From Flavobacteriaceae bacterium (lineage in GTDB: Bacteria; Bacteroidota; Bacteroidia; Flavobacteriales; Flavobacteriaceae): a stretch of DNA of 59,722 bases. Below are positions 45,841 to 54,387 of the stretch, in pieces; position 1 is the first letter of the stretch; each line of letters starts with the position of its first letter. The translations under genes were made by a program, and so were the position numbers. The DNA is taken from assembly GCA_947453885.1 (NCBI GenBank), contig CANGIF010000018.1:1-59722 (forward strand). The letters run 5' to 3'. Under the pieces are notes generated by a model. That model saw only the letters and a program-made list of their open reading frames with translations, ran no database searches and had not been told where the DNA came from.

Positions 45841-47547
45841 TTATTTGGTTTTAATAATTATGCCGTCTTTGTTAATTTTCAATTCTCCATGTCGGTTATT
45901 TGATTTTAAAGTGTCGGTTTTGATGATGATTCCTTTGTTTGAAATCGAAACTTCAGTATTGTCCGATTCAACATCGTCGTATTCATTTTCGTCTAAGGGA
46001 CAATTCAAGCATTTCACTTTTGCGTTTTCTACTTTGTAAAGATAATCCGAACTGTGGTGCAGGTTGAAATAGTCGTTATCCGATTCATCGTAGTTTTTCA
46101 GGCTACTATCAGGTTGTAAATACAAACCAGCAGGCAAGTACAAATACAGTTTTACTTCTTGTCCACGGTATTTGTTTTTAAAATCGGTCAGTAAATAGTT
46201 ATCTAAAAGCAAATGGTTGCCTTCAATTTTAAAAATATAGTTGATTTTTTCGGCTCTTTGTTTGGCTTCAGTAAATGATTTTCCGTTAGCTGATTTTTCA
46301 ATTTGAATATAGGCTTGTTTTTCTTCTGTTTTTACAATCTTAATTCTCACATCGTTTGAATACAAAAGTTCGTTATTAGCCGAGTCGTGTACAATCTTAA
46401 AATCGTCTTGTTCGTTTACATTTTTTGAATAGTAATCGTTTGTTCTAAATTTCACAAAAAGAGTATCGTTAGGCTTAAGTGCTAAAACGTGTTTGGTAAC
46501 AATTTTCCCTTCGGAAGAAACTTCGTTTGCTTGACGTACTCCAAGCGAAAAAAGAATACTAATAGCAATGATCCATATTCCTATAAGAGTGTATTTAGCA
46601 ATAGCACCAATAGATTTCATTCCTGCAATCATTATTTTTAAGCCTAAAAGGAGTAAAGAAAAAACAGGAATTCCGATTGCTAAAAAGAACAAAAAGCTAA
46701 TCAAAATCATGGAGGCTTCGGTGTAGTTGAACGAGTTGAAATAGTCAATCCACGGTGCATGAACATAAGTTGAAGAACCTAAACATAGGGAAACTAACAA
46801 AGCAATTAATACTACTGATGCAATAATGACAATAAACGCCCCAATAAATTTTGTAAATATTTTGAAAAGCGTTAGAATAAAGTCACCAAAAGAGCCGCCA
46901 ATTTTTTGTGCATTTGATTTAATTTGGTTGCCAAATTTATCATAGTCAACATTTTTTATTTTTTCAGAAACGGTTTCAAATTCTTCTCTAACTTTCTTTT
47001 CAATATTAGAAATTGTAACCGGTTCGCCAGTCATTTCAAGTTTTTCAGCAGTTGTAACCGCTTCAGGAATGATTATCCACAAAATAAAATATGCTAGTAC
47101 TCCAGTTCCACCAATCCAAACCAGAACAATTAAAAAGATTCTGATCCAAACAGCGTCAATGCCAAAATAGTATCCTAAACCAGAAGCTACACCACCAATA
47201 ACCGCTTTGTCCTTATCACGGTATAATTTTTTTGTACGGTTAGCAGTATAAATTGTTTTAGTGTTGTCAGTTGTACCTTCATCATCAATTCTATAATCTT
47301 CTGGTTGTCCCATAACAGCAATTACTTCGTCAACATCTTTTATGCCCACAACATGTTTTTCAGACTTTTGTTTTTCTGTTAACAATTCAGAAACGCGCAT
47401 TTCAATATCTTTAATAATTTCATCTTGTCCGGATGAGTTGGTTAATGAGCGTTTAATGGCATCAAAATAGCGGGATAATTTTAGATATGCATCTTCGTCT
47501 ATATGGAAAAACATACCACCTAGGTTTATATTTACAGTTTTATTCAT
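45841..47547 (-). CDS. PspC-domain membrane protein
   Basis: 568 residues from the Met before NKTVNINLGGMFFHID; the frame is open 18 more codons upstream, but those overlap the PadR gene. The N-terminal cytosolic part (about 1-90) has a coil-like segment. A PspC domain follows: KLYRDKDKAVIGGVASGLGYYFGIDAVWIRIFLIVL (about 105-140) and FILWIIIPEA. Then come several more membrane helices (about 235-350) and a C-terminal beta-rich domain (about 400-568). PspC proteins belong to envelope stress sensing in other bacteria. It starts 2 bp after padR ends and is followed 2 bp later by the GIN gene. Confidence 0.9.
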   Translation of the reverse strand: MNKTVNINLGGMFFHIDEDAYLKLSRYFDAIKRSLTNSSGQDEIIKDIEMRVSELLTEKQKSEKHVVGIKDVDEVIAVMGQPEDYRIDDEGTTDNTKTIYTANRTKKLYRDKDKAVIGGVASGLGYYFGIDAVWIRIFLIVLVWIGGTGVLAYFILWIIIPEAVTTAEKLEMTGEPVTISNIEKKVREEFETVSEKIKNVDYDKFGNQIKSNAQKIGGSFGDFILTLFKIFTKFIGAFIVIIASVVLIALLVSLCLGSSTYVHAPWIDYFNSFNYTEASMILISFLFFLAIGIPVFSLLLLGLKIMIAGMKSIGAIAKYTLIGIWIIAISILFSLGVRQANEVSSEGKIVTKHVLALKPNDTLFVKFRTNDYYSKNVNEQDDFKIVHDSANNELLYSNDVRIKIVKTEEKQAYIQIEKSANGKSFTEAKQRAEKINYIFKIEGNHLLLDNYLLTDFKNKYRGQEVKLYLYLPAGLYLQPDSSLKNYDESDNDYFNLHHSSDYLYKVENAKVKCLNCPLDENEYDDVESDNTEVSISNKGIIIKTDTLKSNNRHGELKINKDGIIIKTK

Positions 47548-47549
47548 GA

Positions 47550-47882
47550 CTATTGTTTTTGATTTGTTATTATGTTTACAGCATCCGATAATTCGGTCCA
47601 AGTGCCGTTTAATTCGTTTAAAAAAGTTTGTCCAATTTCTGTTAATCCGTAGTATTTTCTGGGTGGTCCTGAGTTAGATTCTTCCCAACGATAGTTGAGC
47701 AAACCGTCGTTTTTTAATCGGGTTAAAAGTGGGTAAACCGTACCTTCAACAACCAGTAATTTTGCGTTTTTTAGGGTTTCTAGTATTTCCGAAGTGTAAG
47801 CATCTTTTTCTTTTAAAACAGATAAGATGCAAAACTCGAGAACCCCTTTACGCATTTGCGCTTTTGTGTTTTCGATGTTCAT
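47550..47882 (-). CDS. PadR-family transcriptional regulator
   Basis: 110 residues from the Met before NIENTKAQMRKGVLEFCILS; the frame is open 9 codons further up. The winged helix of PadR is clear: KGVLEFCILSVLKEKDAYTSEILETLKNAKLLVVEGTVYPLLTRLKNDGLLNYRWEESNSGPPRKYYGLTEIG in order (about 11-83), with the recognition part EGTVYPLLTRL and the wing SNSGPPRKYY. It is short, ending soon after the wing helix. PadR-type proteins usually repress their own operon. Here padR is second in an operon with DUF4870, PspC and GIN genes and probably controls it. Confidence 0.93.
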   Translation of the reverse strand: MNIENTKAQMRKGVLEFCILSVLKEKDAYTSEILETLKNAKLLVVEGTVYPLLTRLKNDGLLNYRWEESNSGPPRKYYGLTEIGQTFLNELNGTWTELSDAVNIITNQKQ

Positions 47883-47930
47883 AATTTTTTTAAATTTAGT
47901 GATTAACAATTCGTTTTTTGATTGATGATT

Positions 47931-48386
47931 TTATTTTAGAAATGGTATTGAAAGTGGATAACAATATTTTTCACCATTTGAAGCTTTGATTGAAGCATAA
48001 AGTACAAGAAAAAATTCGGTTGCTTTTAAAATAAATAGAAGCAATAAAGCCACACCACCAATAATTACTAATCCTGAACAATTTTCTAAGTGTAGATTTG
48101 AAAAAGAAAAGGTAGAATGATCAAAATTTAAAGTAAAAGGAAATGAATCAACTACTGCAAAAATTAATATTGGTAATGCAATTAAACAAAGTAGTAGCGA
48201 ATACAGCAAAATACTTAATTGAAAATTCAGCGATTGTTTGCCGTGAAAAGAAACAAAGCTCGATTTTTCTTTGTTAGTACTCCAAATGATTATTGGAAAA
48301 ATGTAATTTCCAAACGGAATAAAAAATTGTGATAGCGTACTCAAATGTGTTAAAGTAGCCGTGTTTTTTTCATTTGTAGTTTCCAT
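47931..48386 (-). CDS. DUF4870 membrane protein
   Basis: 151 residues. A DUF4870-type core: LTHLSTLSQFFIPFGNYIFPIIIWSTNKEKSSFVSFHGKQSLNFQLSILLYSLLLC (about 13-68, with the conserved H.....F...Q motif), followed by further hydrophobic helices to the end (about 105-135). Inner-membrane protein of unknown function, widespread as the first gene of PadR/PspC operons. It precedes padR by 48 bp. The -7 box TATATTTG and two palindromes upstream of it are the likely control region of the operon. Confidence 0.88.
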   Translation of the reverse strand: METTNEKNTATLTHLSTLSQFFIPFGNYIFPIIIWSTNKEKSSFVSFHGKQSLNFQLSILLYSLLLCLIALPILIFAVVDSFPFTLNFDHSTFSFSNLHLENCSGLVIIGGVALLLLFILKATEFFLVLYASIKASNGEKYCYPLSIPFLK

Positions 48387-48444
48387 GATTGTTTTTTATT
48401 AATTTGTTATTTAGTTAAAGAAGAACACCTAGTAATTTCTTATG

Positions 48445-48488
48445 CAAATATATATCGAAAAGATAGTATCTTGTTTTACATAGTACTA
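48445..48488 (-). promoter_or_regulatory. Operon promoter with two palindromes (PadR operator candidates)
   Basis: The minus-strand -7 box TATATTTG (48445-48452) lies 58 bp upstream of the DUF4870 ATG. Just upstream are a 13-bp palindrome aagata-g-tatctt (48460-48472) and an 8-bp palindrome tagtacta (48481-48488). They share the element TACTAT in the minus-strand reading. The first overlaps the spacer between -33 and -7, a typical repressor position. Confidence 0.55.
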
Positions 48489-48568
48489 AAATTAACAGAA
48501 AATTAACAATTTGTAATGATTTTGGGATTTGCTAAATAATTATTAAATTTACAATAAAATAAGTAGTC

Positions 48569-49027
48569 ATGAAGGTATCCGCATCAACTATTAATTGGTT
48601 TGTAGCTTTTAAATTGCCGTCTGCATTTCTATGTGGTGTAAGGGTAAAAGACTTAAGATTAACAGCATGTACGACAACTGTTACACACCGTTGGATAAAT
48701 CAAAATCCATTTCAATCACTTTATTTTGCAGTTCAAGCCATGGCAGCTGAATTGTCAACTGGTGCTTTATTGGTAGTTAAAATTAAAGAATCAGGTTTTG
48801 AAATAGGCATGTTGGTTACTCATTTTGAAGCAACCTATACCAAAAAAGCAGTAGGAAAAATTACTTTTGAATGTGTAGATGGATTAAAAGTAGCACAAAC
48901 TATTCATAATGCAAAAGAAACAAAAGAAAGACAAACAGTTTCATTAAAATCTATTGGAACCGATTCGAACGGAGCGGTGGTTTCAGAATTTATATTTCAA
49001 TGGAGTGTTAAAGTTAAAAAGTCTTGA
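48569..49027 (+). CDS. DUF4442 hotdog-fold protein (putative thioesterase)
   Basis: 152 residues matching the DUF4442 family: FNCINWFVAFKLPSAFLCGVRV-type start (here INWFVAFKLPSAFLCGVRVKDL, about 9-30), QNPFQSLYFAVQAMAAELSTGALLVV (about 45-70), and MLVTHFEATYTKKAVGKITFECVDG (about 80-104). The fold is that of acyl-CoA thioesterases. The HFEATYTKKA block is the part most conserved in the family. Substrate unknown. It is followed 73 bp later by the TIGR01777 gene on the same strand. It is divergent from the PadR operon. Confidence 0.8.
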   Translation: MKVSASTINWFVAFKLPSAFLCGVRVKDLRLTACTTTVTHRWINQNPFQSLYFAVQAMAAELSTGALLVVKIKESGFEIGMLVTHFEATYTKKAVGKITFECVDGLKVAQTIHNAKETKERQTVSLKSIGTDSNGAVVSEFIFQWSVKVKKS

Positions 49028-49100
49028 AGCCATAACAATAGTTAAACTTAGCTAAATTGTTTTTTAGTTGCTCAATGTTGCTTTAAATTTGAATAAAAAA

Positions 49101-50006
49101 ATGAAAGTTTTAATAACTGGAGCTACAGGTTTAATAGGGACGAAACTAACTAATGTTTTACTTGAAAAAGGCATTTCAGTTAATTTCTTAACAACTTCCT
49201 CCTTAAAAATTACAGATCAAAACAAGTTGCAAGGCTATTTTTGGAATCCTTCTGAAGGTAAAATAGATTTAAATAGTTTAATTGGAGTGGATGTGATAAT
49301 ACATTTAGCAGGTGCATCAATTTCTAAAAGATGGACAAAATCTTATAAACAAGAAATAATTGAAAGCAGAGTTCATTCTTCAAACTTGTTGTTTAATTCC
49401 TTAAAGAAGCATCCTCATCAAGTAAAACACATTCTTGTCGCTTCAGGAACAGCAATATATCCAGACAATCCAACAACTGTTTATACAGAAGCAAGTACAG
49501 AAATTGCTCTTGGATTTTTAAGTAATGTTGTAATCAAATGGGAGGAAAGTGCAGATCAGTTTGAACTATTAAATCTAAAGGTAACTAAAATTAGAACTGG
49601 AATAGTTTTTGCAAAAGAGGGAGGTGCTTTACAAGAAATGTTAAAACCAATTCAACTCGGTTTAGGAGCTGCTGCGGGTTCTGGTAAGCAAAAAATGTCA
49701 TGGATTCACCTAACTGATTTAGCTAATTTTTACCTTTTTATTTTGCAAAATGAATTGGAAGGCACTTTTAATGCAGTTGCACCAGAAACGATTTCAAATG
49801 AAGAATTAACTTCTATGTTAGCCAAATTGATTCACAAACCTCTTTTTCTACCTCATATTCCAAGATTTGTTCTTCAGCTTATTTTGGGAGATATGTGCGA
49901 ACTGTTATTTTCAGATAAATTAATCAGTTCACAAAAAGGGATAGCAAATGGGTTTAAATTTGAATTTCCGAAGGTTAAAGAGGCACTCGAAGAGTTATTA
50001 AAATAA
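49101..50006 (+). CDS. TIGR01777-family NAD-dependent epimerase-like protein
   Basis: 301 residues from the Met before KVLITGATGLIGTKLTNVL; the open frame starts 11 codons earlier, without support. Extended SDR signatures: TGATGLIG (about 6-13), VIHLAGASISKRWTKSYKQEIIESRV (about 74-99, a TIGR01777 hallmark), TAIYPDNP, and SWIHLTDLANFYLFILQN (about 203-220) with FNAVAPETISNEEL. The usual YxxxK is altered, as in other members. It may be involved in cell division or nucleotide-sugar chemistry (similar to SulA-family epimerases YfcH), but the reaction is not established. Confidence 0.88.
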   Translation: MKVLITGATGLIGTKLTNVLLEKGISVNFLTTSSLKITDQNKLQGYFWNPSEGKIDLNSLIGVDVIIHLAGASISKRWTKSYKQEIIESRVHSSNLLFNSLKKHPHQVKHILVASGTAIYPDNPTTVYTEASTEIALGFLSNVVIKWEESADQFELLNLKVTKIRTGIVFAKEGGALQEMLKPIQLGLGAAAGSGKQKMSWIHLTDLANFYLFILQNELEGTFNAVAPETISNEELTSMLAKLIHKPLFLPHIPRFVLQLILGDMCELLFSDKLISSQKGIANGFKFEFPKVKEALEELLK

Positions 50007-50038
50007 AAGGAAGCAACTTAATTTTAAGATGCTTCCTT
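50007..50038 (+). terminator. Terminator-like hairpin after the TIGR01777 gene
   Basis: Stem aaggaagca (50007-50015) / tgcttcctt (50030-50038), extended inward by cttaa/ttaag across an A-A mismatch. It overlaps the stop region, but has no good T-run, so its strength is uncertain. Confidence 0.5.
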
Positions 50039-50220
50039 AATATATTTGAATTAATAATAACAAAAACCTTTTATTGTCAATTTTATTCGACAGCACAAAT
50101 ATAGTAGCTGAAAGTGTAAATAATCATAAAATTTTATTAAAGTTTAAAATGTTTTTGTTTTTGGGAATATATTTTAGAAAAAAAACAATGACAATTTGGC
50201 ATTAATACAACAATTGGCAA

Positions 50221-50228
50221 TACTTTTG
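50221..50228 (+). promoter_or_regulatory. -7 box of the grpE-dnaJ operon
   Basis: TACTTTTG matches TAnnTTTG, 19 bp before the grpE ATG. A TTTGG block (50195-50199) and a near copy ttggca (50214-50219) lie upstream in the same leader, so the exact -33 box is ambiguous (22-bp spacer). Confidence 0.55.
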
Positions 50229-50247
50229 CAATCCAAAATAAAAATTA

Positions 50248-50817
50248 ATGTTTAAGAATTTATTTAAAGACAAAAGCAATATGGCTACTGATCACAACGA
50301 AAAAGAAGAATTGGTTGAAGAAACTACAACTCAAAATGAATTAGGAATTGAATCAGCTTCAGAATTGAGCGTTGAACAAAAGTTAGAAGAAGACTTAGCT
50401 AATGAAAAAGATAAATATTTAAGACTTTTTGCGGAATTTGAGAATTACAAAAGAAGAACAACAAAAGAACGAATAGAGTTATTTAAAACTGCAAATCAAG
50501 AAGTTTTATTAGCTTTATTACCTGTAATGGATGATTTTGACAGAGGCTTGGCAGAAATTAGGAAATCAGATGACGAATTACTTTTAAAAGGGGTAGAGCT
50601 TATTTACGATAAATTAAAAAGCACACTAAATTCTAAAGGCTTAGAAGAAGTTGAGGTTAAAGCAGGTGATATTTTTAATGCTGATTTTGCTGAAGCAATC
50701 ACTCAAATTCCAGCACCTTCTCCTAATTTCAAAGGTAAGATTGTTGATGTTCTTGAAAAAGGATACAAATTAGGAGACAAAATTATTCGCTTTCCAAAGG
50801 TAGTTATTGGACAATAG
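50248..50817 (+). CDS. grpE: Nucleotide exchange factor GrpE
   Basis: 189 residues. An acidic coiled-coil N-terminus (about 20-70, SVEQKLEEDLANEKDKYLRLFAEFENYKRRTTKERIE) is followed by the beta-domain with DNPD-type PVMDDFDRGLAEI and ending in KLGDKIIRFPKVVIGQ, a canonical GrpE C-terminus (RPAKVxVG-like). It swaps ADP for ATP on DnaK. The start MFKNLFKDKSNM is accepted because the -7 box is 19 bp upstream; a start at residue 12 is possible. dnaJ follows 29 bp later, forming the operon. Confidence 0.95.
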   Translation: MFKNLFKDKSNMATDHNEKEELVEETTTQNELGIESASELSVEQKLEEDLANEKDKYLRLFAEFENYKRRTTKERIELFKTANQEVLLALLPVMDDFDRGLAEIRKSDDELLLKGVELIYDKLKSTLNSKGLEEVEVKAGDIFNADFAEAITQIPAPSPNFKGKIVDVLEKGYKLGDKIIRFPKVVIGQ

Positions 50818-50846
50818 CCCTGTAACTTGCAAATTTATAGAACAAA

Positions 50847-51956
50847 ATGAAAAAAGATTTTTACGAAATATTAGGAATTTCTAAAAGTGCTTCTGAGGCA
50901 GAAATAAAAAAGGCTTACAGAAAGAAAGCTATAGAATTTCATCCGGATAAAAATCCAGGAAACAAAGAAGCAGAAGAAAAATTTAAAGAGGCAGCTGAAG
51001 CTTATGAAGTTTTGAGCGATGCAAACAAAAAAGCAAAATACGATCAATACGGTCATCAAGCCTTTGACGGCGGAGGTGGCGGATTTCATGGCGGCGGAGG
51101 CATGAATATGGATGACATATTTAGTCAATTTGGAGATATTTTTGGTGGCGGTGGATTTGGTGGATTCGGAAATAGTGGAGGACAACGACGAGTTAAAGGA
51201 AGTAATTTAAGAATCAAAGTTAAATTAACACTAGAAGAAGTTGCTAACGGAGTAGAGAAAAAAGTAAAAGTAAAACGTAAAGTTCAATCTAAAGAAGTAA
51301 CCTATAAAACTTGTTCAACTTGTAATGGTCAAGGTCAAGTAATGCGTGTTACCAATACAATTTTGGGCAGAATGCAAACGGCTACAACTTGTTCTTCATG
51401 TGGAGGTACTGGACAAATAATAGAAAAGAAACCAGCGAATACGGATGCTTATGGAATGATTTTGGAAGATGAAACGGTTTCCATAAAAATTCCACCTGGA
51501 GTAGTTGACGGTATGCAACTAAAGGTTTCTAACAAAGGAAATGATGCTCCTGGTAACGGAGTACCAGGCGATTTAATTGTTGTAATAGAAGAAGTTGAAC
51601 ACGAATTTTTGAAAAGAGAAGGCGAAAATCTACATTATGATTTATATATAAGTATTGCGGAGGCTGTTTTAGGAGTTTCAAAAGATATTGATGCTGTAAC
51701 GGGTAAAGTACGAATTAAATTAGAAGAAGGTATTCAATCAGGCAAAATATTAAGATTAAAAGGGAAAGGCGTTCCTAGTATAAACAGCTACGGAAATGGA
51801 GATTTACTAGTTCATGTAAATGTTTGGACCCCAAAAAATTTAAATAAAGAACAAAAGCAATTTTTCGAAAATAATTTAACAAACGAAAATTTTATTCCGC
51901 ATCCAGAGAAAAGCGATAAATCGTTTTTTGAAAAGGTAAAAGATATGTTTTCATAA
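50847..51956 (+). CDS. dnaJ: Chaperone DnaJ with only two CxxCxGxG motifs
   Basis: 369 residues. J domain (about 1-66) with the HPD motif in FHPDKNPG. A Gly/Phe linker (about 70-115, [21 protein letters not shown]) follows. The zinc region holds CSTCNGQG and CSSCGGTG only; canonical DnaJ has four CxxCxGxG repeats that bind two Zn. The C-terminal substrate-binding domains ([48 protein letters not shown]) are present. I recall the same reduced form in flavobacterial DnaJ. It works with DnaK and GrpE; dnaK is not in the window. Strong terminator 30 bp after the stop. Confidence 0.96.
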   Translation: MKKDFYEILGISKSASEAEIKKAYRKKAIEFHPDKNPGNKEAEEKFKEAAEAYEVLSDANKKAKYDQYGHQAFDGGGGGFHGGGGMNMDDIFSQFGDIFGGGGFGGFGNSGGQRRVKGSNLRIKVKLTLEEVANGVEKKVKVKRKVQSKEVTYKTCSTCNGQGQVMRVTNTILGRMQTATTCSSCGGTGQIIEKKPANTDAYGMILEDETVSIKIPPGVVDGMQLKVSNKGNDAPGNGVPGDLIVVIEEVEHEFLKREGENLHYDLYISIAEAVLGVSKDIDAVTGKVRIKLEEGIQSGKILRLKGKGVPSINSYGNGDLLVHVNVWTPKNLNKEQKQFFENNLTNENFIPHPEKSDKSFFEKVKDMFS

Positions 51957-51986
51957 CTTTTTTTGCTGAATTTTTCGGCAATTTTT

Positions 51987-52019
51987 CCCATCCTTATTAA
52001 AACAAGGATGGGTTTTTTT
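51987..52019 (+). terminator. Terminator after dnaJ
   Basis: Perfect 9-bp stem cccatcctt (51987-51995) / aaggatggg (52004-52012), followed by seven T. Confidence 0.9.
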
Positions 52020-52079
52020 GTTTTATTTAACACCTTTTTCAGTGGAAATAGTTATTTTTACCAAAATCAAATTAAAAGC

Positions 52080-53003
52080 ATGAGTACTATTCTTGAAGTA
52101 AATAAAGTTGTTAAGCAATATGGTGATTATGTTGCGCTTAATGAAATATCTTTAACTGTTCCAAAAGGGAGTATTTATGGACTATTAGGTCCAAATGGGG
52201 CAGGAAAAACATCATTGATTAGAATTATTAATCAAATTACATTACCTGACAGCGGAGAAGTTATTTTAGATGGCGAAAAATTACAACCAAAACATGTACA
52301 ATATATTGGTTATTTGCCTGAAGAACGTGGACTTTACAAAAGTATGAAAGTAGGGGAGCAATGTTTGTACCTTGCTCAAATGAAAGGACTTTCAAAGGCA
52401 GAAGCCAAAAAGCAATTGGAATTTTGGTTTGATAAATTAGGTATTCAAGGTTGGTGGAACAAAAAAATTCAAGAACTTTCCAAAGGAATGGCCCAAAAAA
52501 TTCAGTTTGTAGTCTGTGTATTACACAAGCCTAAATTATTAATTTTTGACGAACCATTTTCTGGATTCGACCCAGTAAATGCTAATATTATTAAAGATGA
52601 AATTCTTGAATTACAAAAGCAAGGATCAACTATTATTTTTTCTACACATAGAATGGAAAGTGTAGAAGAGCTTTGTGATCATATTGCTTTAATACATAAA
52701 TCAAATAAGCTTATTGAGGGCAAGTTGATAGATGTAAAAAGACAGTATAAAACTAATGATTTTGAAGTAGGGATTTTGACAGATAATGATGAAAAATTGA
52801 AGGTTATTTTACAATCAAAATTTAAAATAGCTCCCTCACATTTTAATTCTATTAACAATGAACTTAAACTTCAAATTCAACTTGGCGAATATAGTTCTAA
52901 TGAACTTTTAAATATTTTAGTTCAACACGGGCAAGTAACTCATTTTATGGAACAAATACCAAGTGTTAACGATATTTTCATAAAAACGGTTAGTGCAATC
53001 TAA
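52080..53003 (+). CDS. ABC transporter ATP-binding protein (ABC-2 exporter, NatA-like)
   Basis: 307 residues from the Met before STILEVNKVVKQYGDYVALN; the frame is open 39 codons upstream, but it runs over the dnaJ terminator. Walker A GPNGAGKTSLI (about 39-49), Q-loop region GYLPEERGLYKSMKVGE (the EERGLY is typical of NatA), signature LSKGMAQKIQF (about 136-146, K in place of the second G) and Walker B LLIFDEPFSGFDP (about 156-168) with H-loop STHRME. The permease gene starts 30 bp later. The pair probably exports a cation or small molecule. Confidence 0.94.
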   Translation: MSTILEVNKVVKQYGDYVALNEISLTVPKGSIYGLLGPNGAGKTSLIRIINQITLPDSGEVILDGEKLQPKHVQYIGYLPEERGLYKSMKVGEQCLYLAQMKGLSKAEAKKQLEFWFDKLGIQGWWNKKIQELSKGMAQKIQFVVCVLHKPKLLIFDEPFSGFDPVNANIIKDEILELQKQGSTIIFSTHRMESVEELCDHIALIHKSNKLIEGKLIDVKRQYKTNDFEVGILTDNDEKLKVILQSKFKIAPSHFNSINNELKLQIQLGEYSSNELLNILVQHGQVTHFMEQIPSVNDIFIKTVSAI

Positions 53004-53033
53004 AGCTATTTCAACACCAAAAAAATAAATGCA

Positions 53034-54338
53034 ATGAGTATTTTAACTTTAATTATTAAAAGAGAATTTTTAGCAAAAGTTCGGAACAAATCATTTATAA
53101 TAATGACTTTTTTAAGCCCGTTACTTTTTGTAGGAATTGCTGCTTTTGTTGGTTATCTGAGTTCAATGAAAGCAGATTTAAAACATATTGCGCTACATGA
53201 TGAAACAGGACTTTTTGTAAGTGAATTTAAAAACACAGACGAATATAGTTATCAAAATGTTTCTACTGTTGACCTCAAAGTACTTCGAGAAGAATTGGTA
53301 AAAGAGAACTATACGGCAATTTTATTTATTCCTAAAGCGAATGATACTAAAGCGTTAGAAACAAAAGTTCAATTTATATCAAACGAAAGTCCTAGTAGCT
53401 CTTTTTTGGAAAAAACGGAAAGCGTAATTGCTTCTAAAATTACCAAATTAAATTATGAAAAAGCTAAAATTGATACTTTAGCAATAAAAAAAGCGGAGGC
53501 TAAAATTAATATTTCAGTTTCAAAACCAAGTGGAGAAGCTTCTATGAAAGGATTAAATGAAATGAAAATTGCAATTGGTGGTGCGTTTGGTTATTTAATT
53601 ATGATGTTTATTATTATTTATGGCAATATGGTTATGAGAAGTGTGATTGAAGAAAAAACAAATCGAATAATCGAAATTATAATTTCATCAGTTAAACCAT
53701 TTCAATTAATGATGGGTAAAATAATTGGAACTTCATTAGCAGGAATTTTACAATTTGTTATTTGGGCTATATTAGGTCTTCTTTTAACTTTTGCAGCCAC
53801 AACATTTCTTGGAATAGATGCTAGTCCAAGTACAAAAATATCTCCTGAATTAATGCATACTGCCCAACAAGAATTTAGTATAAATGCTAAGATGATTTTA
53901 AATGAGGTTGAAAGTTTACCACTTTTTACAATAGTATTTGGTTTTATTATTTATTTCATTGGAGGTTATTTTTTATACAGTTCATTTTATGCGGCAATAG
54001 GAGCGGCAGTTGATAGTGAAACAGATTCGCAACAATTTTTGCTACCTATAATTATGCCTTTAATTTTAGCTGTTTACATTGGTTTTTTCACAGTAATGAA
54101 CGATCCTAATGGTACAGTTGCAACAGTTTTTTCAATGATACCTTTAACTTCGCCAATTGTAATGCTAATGCGAATTCCTTTTGGTGTACCTTGGTGGCAA
54201 ATTCTACTTTCAGTTGTAATATTGTTTGGTACTTTTATTGGTGTTGTTTGGTTTGCCTCTAAAATTTATAGAGTTGGAATTTTAATGTATGGGAAAAAAC
54301 CTACATGGAAAGAATTATACAAATGGTTACAATATTAA
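53034..54338 (+). CDS. ABC-2 permease (NatB-like)
   Basis: 434 residues. The N-terminal segment MSILTLIIKREFLAKVRNKSFIIMTFLSPLLFVG (first TM about 20-44) is typical of ABC-2 permeases. A large extracytoplasmic loop (about 45-170) follows. Then come five further helices: IAIGGAFGYLIMMFIIIYGNMVM (about 178-200), the coupling ERSVIEEKTNRIIEII-like stretch (here RSVIEEKTNRIIEIIISSVKPFQLMMGKIIG), and helices near 231-255, 300-325, 340-360 and 390-420. With the ATPase upstream it forms a two-gene exporter; substrate not known. Confidence 0.92.
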   Translation: MSILTLIIKREFLAKVRNKSFIIMTFLSPLLFVGIAAFVGYLSSMKADLKHIALHDETGLFVSEFKNTDEYSYQNVSTVDLKVLREELVKENYTAILFIPKANDTKALETKVQFISNESPSSSFLEKTESVIASKITKLNYEKAKIDTLAIKKAEAKINISVSKPSGEASMKGLNEMKIAIGGAFGYLIMMFIIIYGNMVMRSVIEEKTNRIIEIIISSVKPFQLMMGKIIGTSLAGILQFVIWAILGLLLTFAATTFLGIDASPSTKISPELMHTAQQEFSINAKMILNEVESLPLFTIVFGFIIYFIGGYFLYSSFYAAIGAAVDSETDSQQFLLPIIMPLILAVYIGFFTVMNDPNGTVATVFSMIPLTSPIVMLMRIPFGVPWWQILLSVVILFGTFIGVVWFASKIYRVGILMYGKKPTWKELYKWLQY

Positions 54339-54387
54339 AAGGGTATTAAATTTTACTTGAAATCAAAAAAAATACAAAAAGTAGGAC

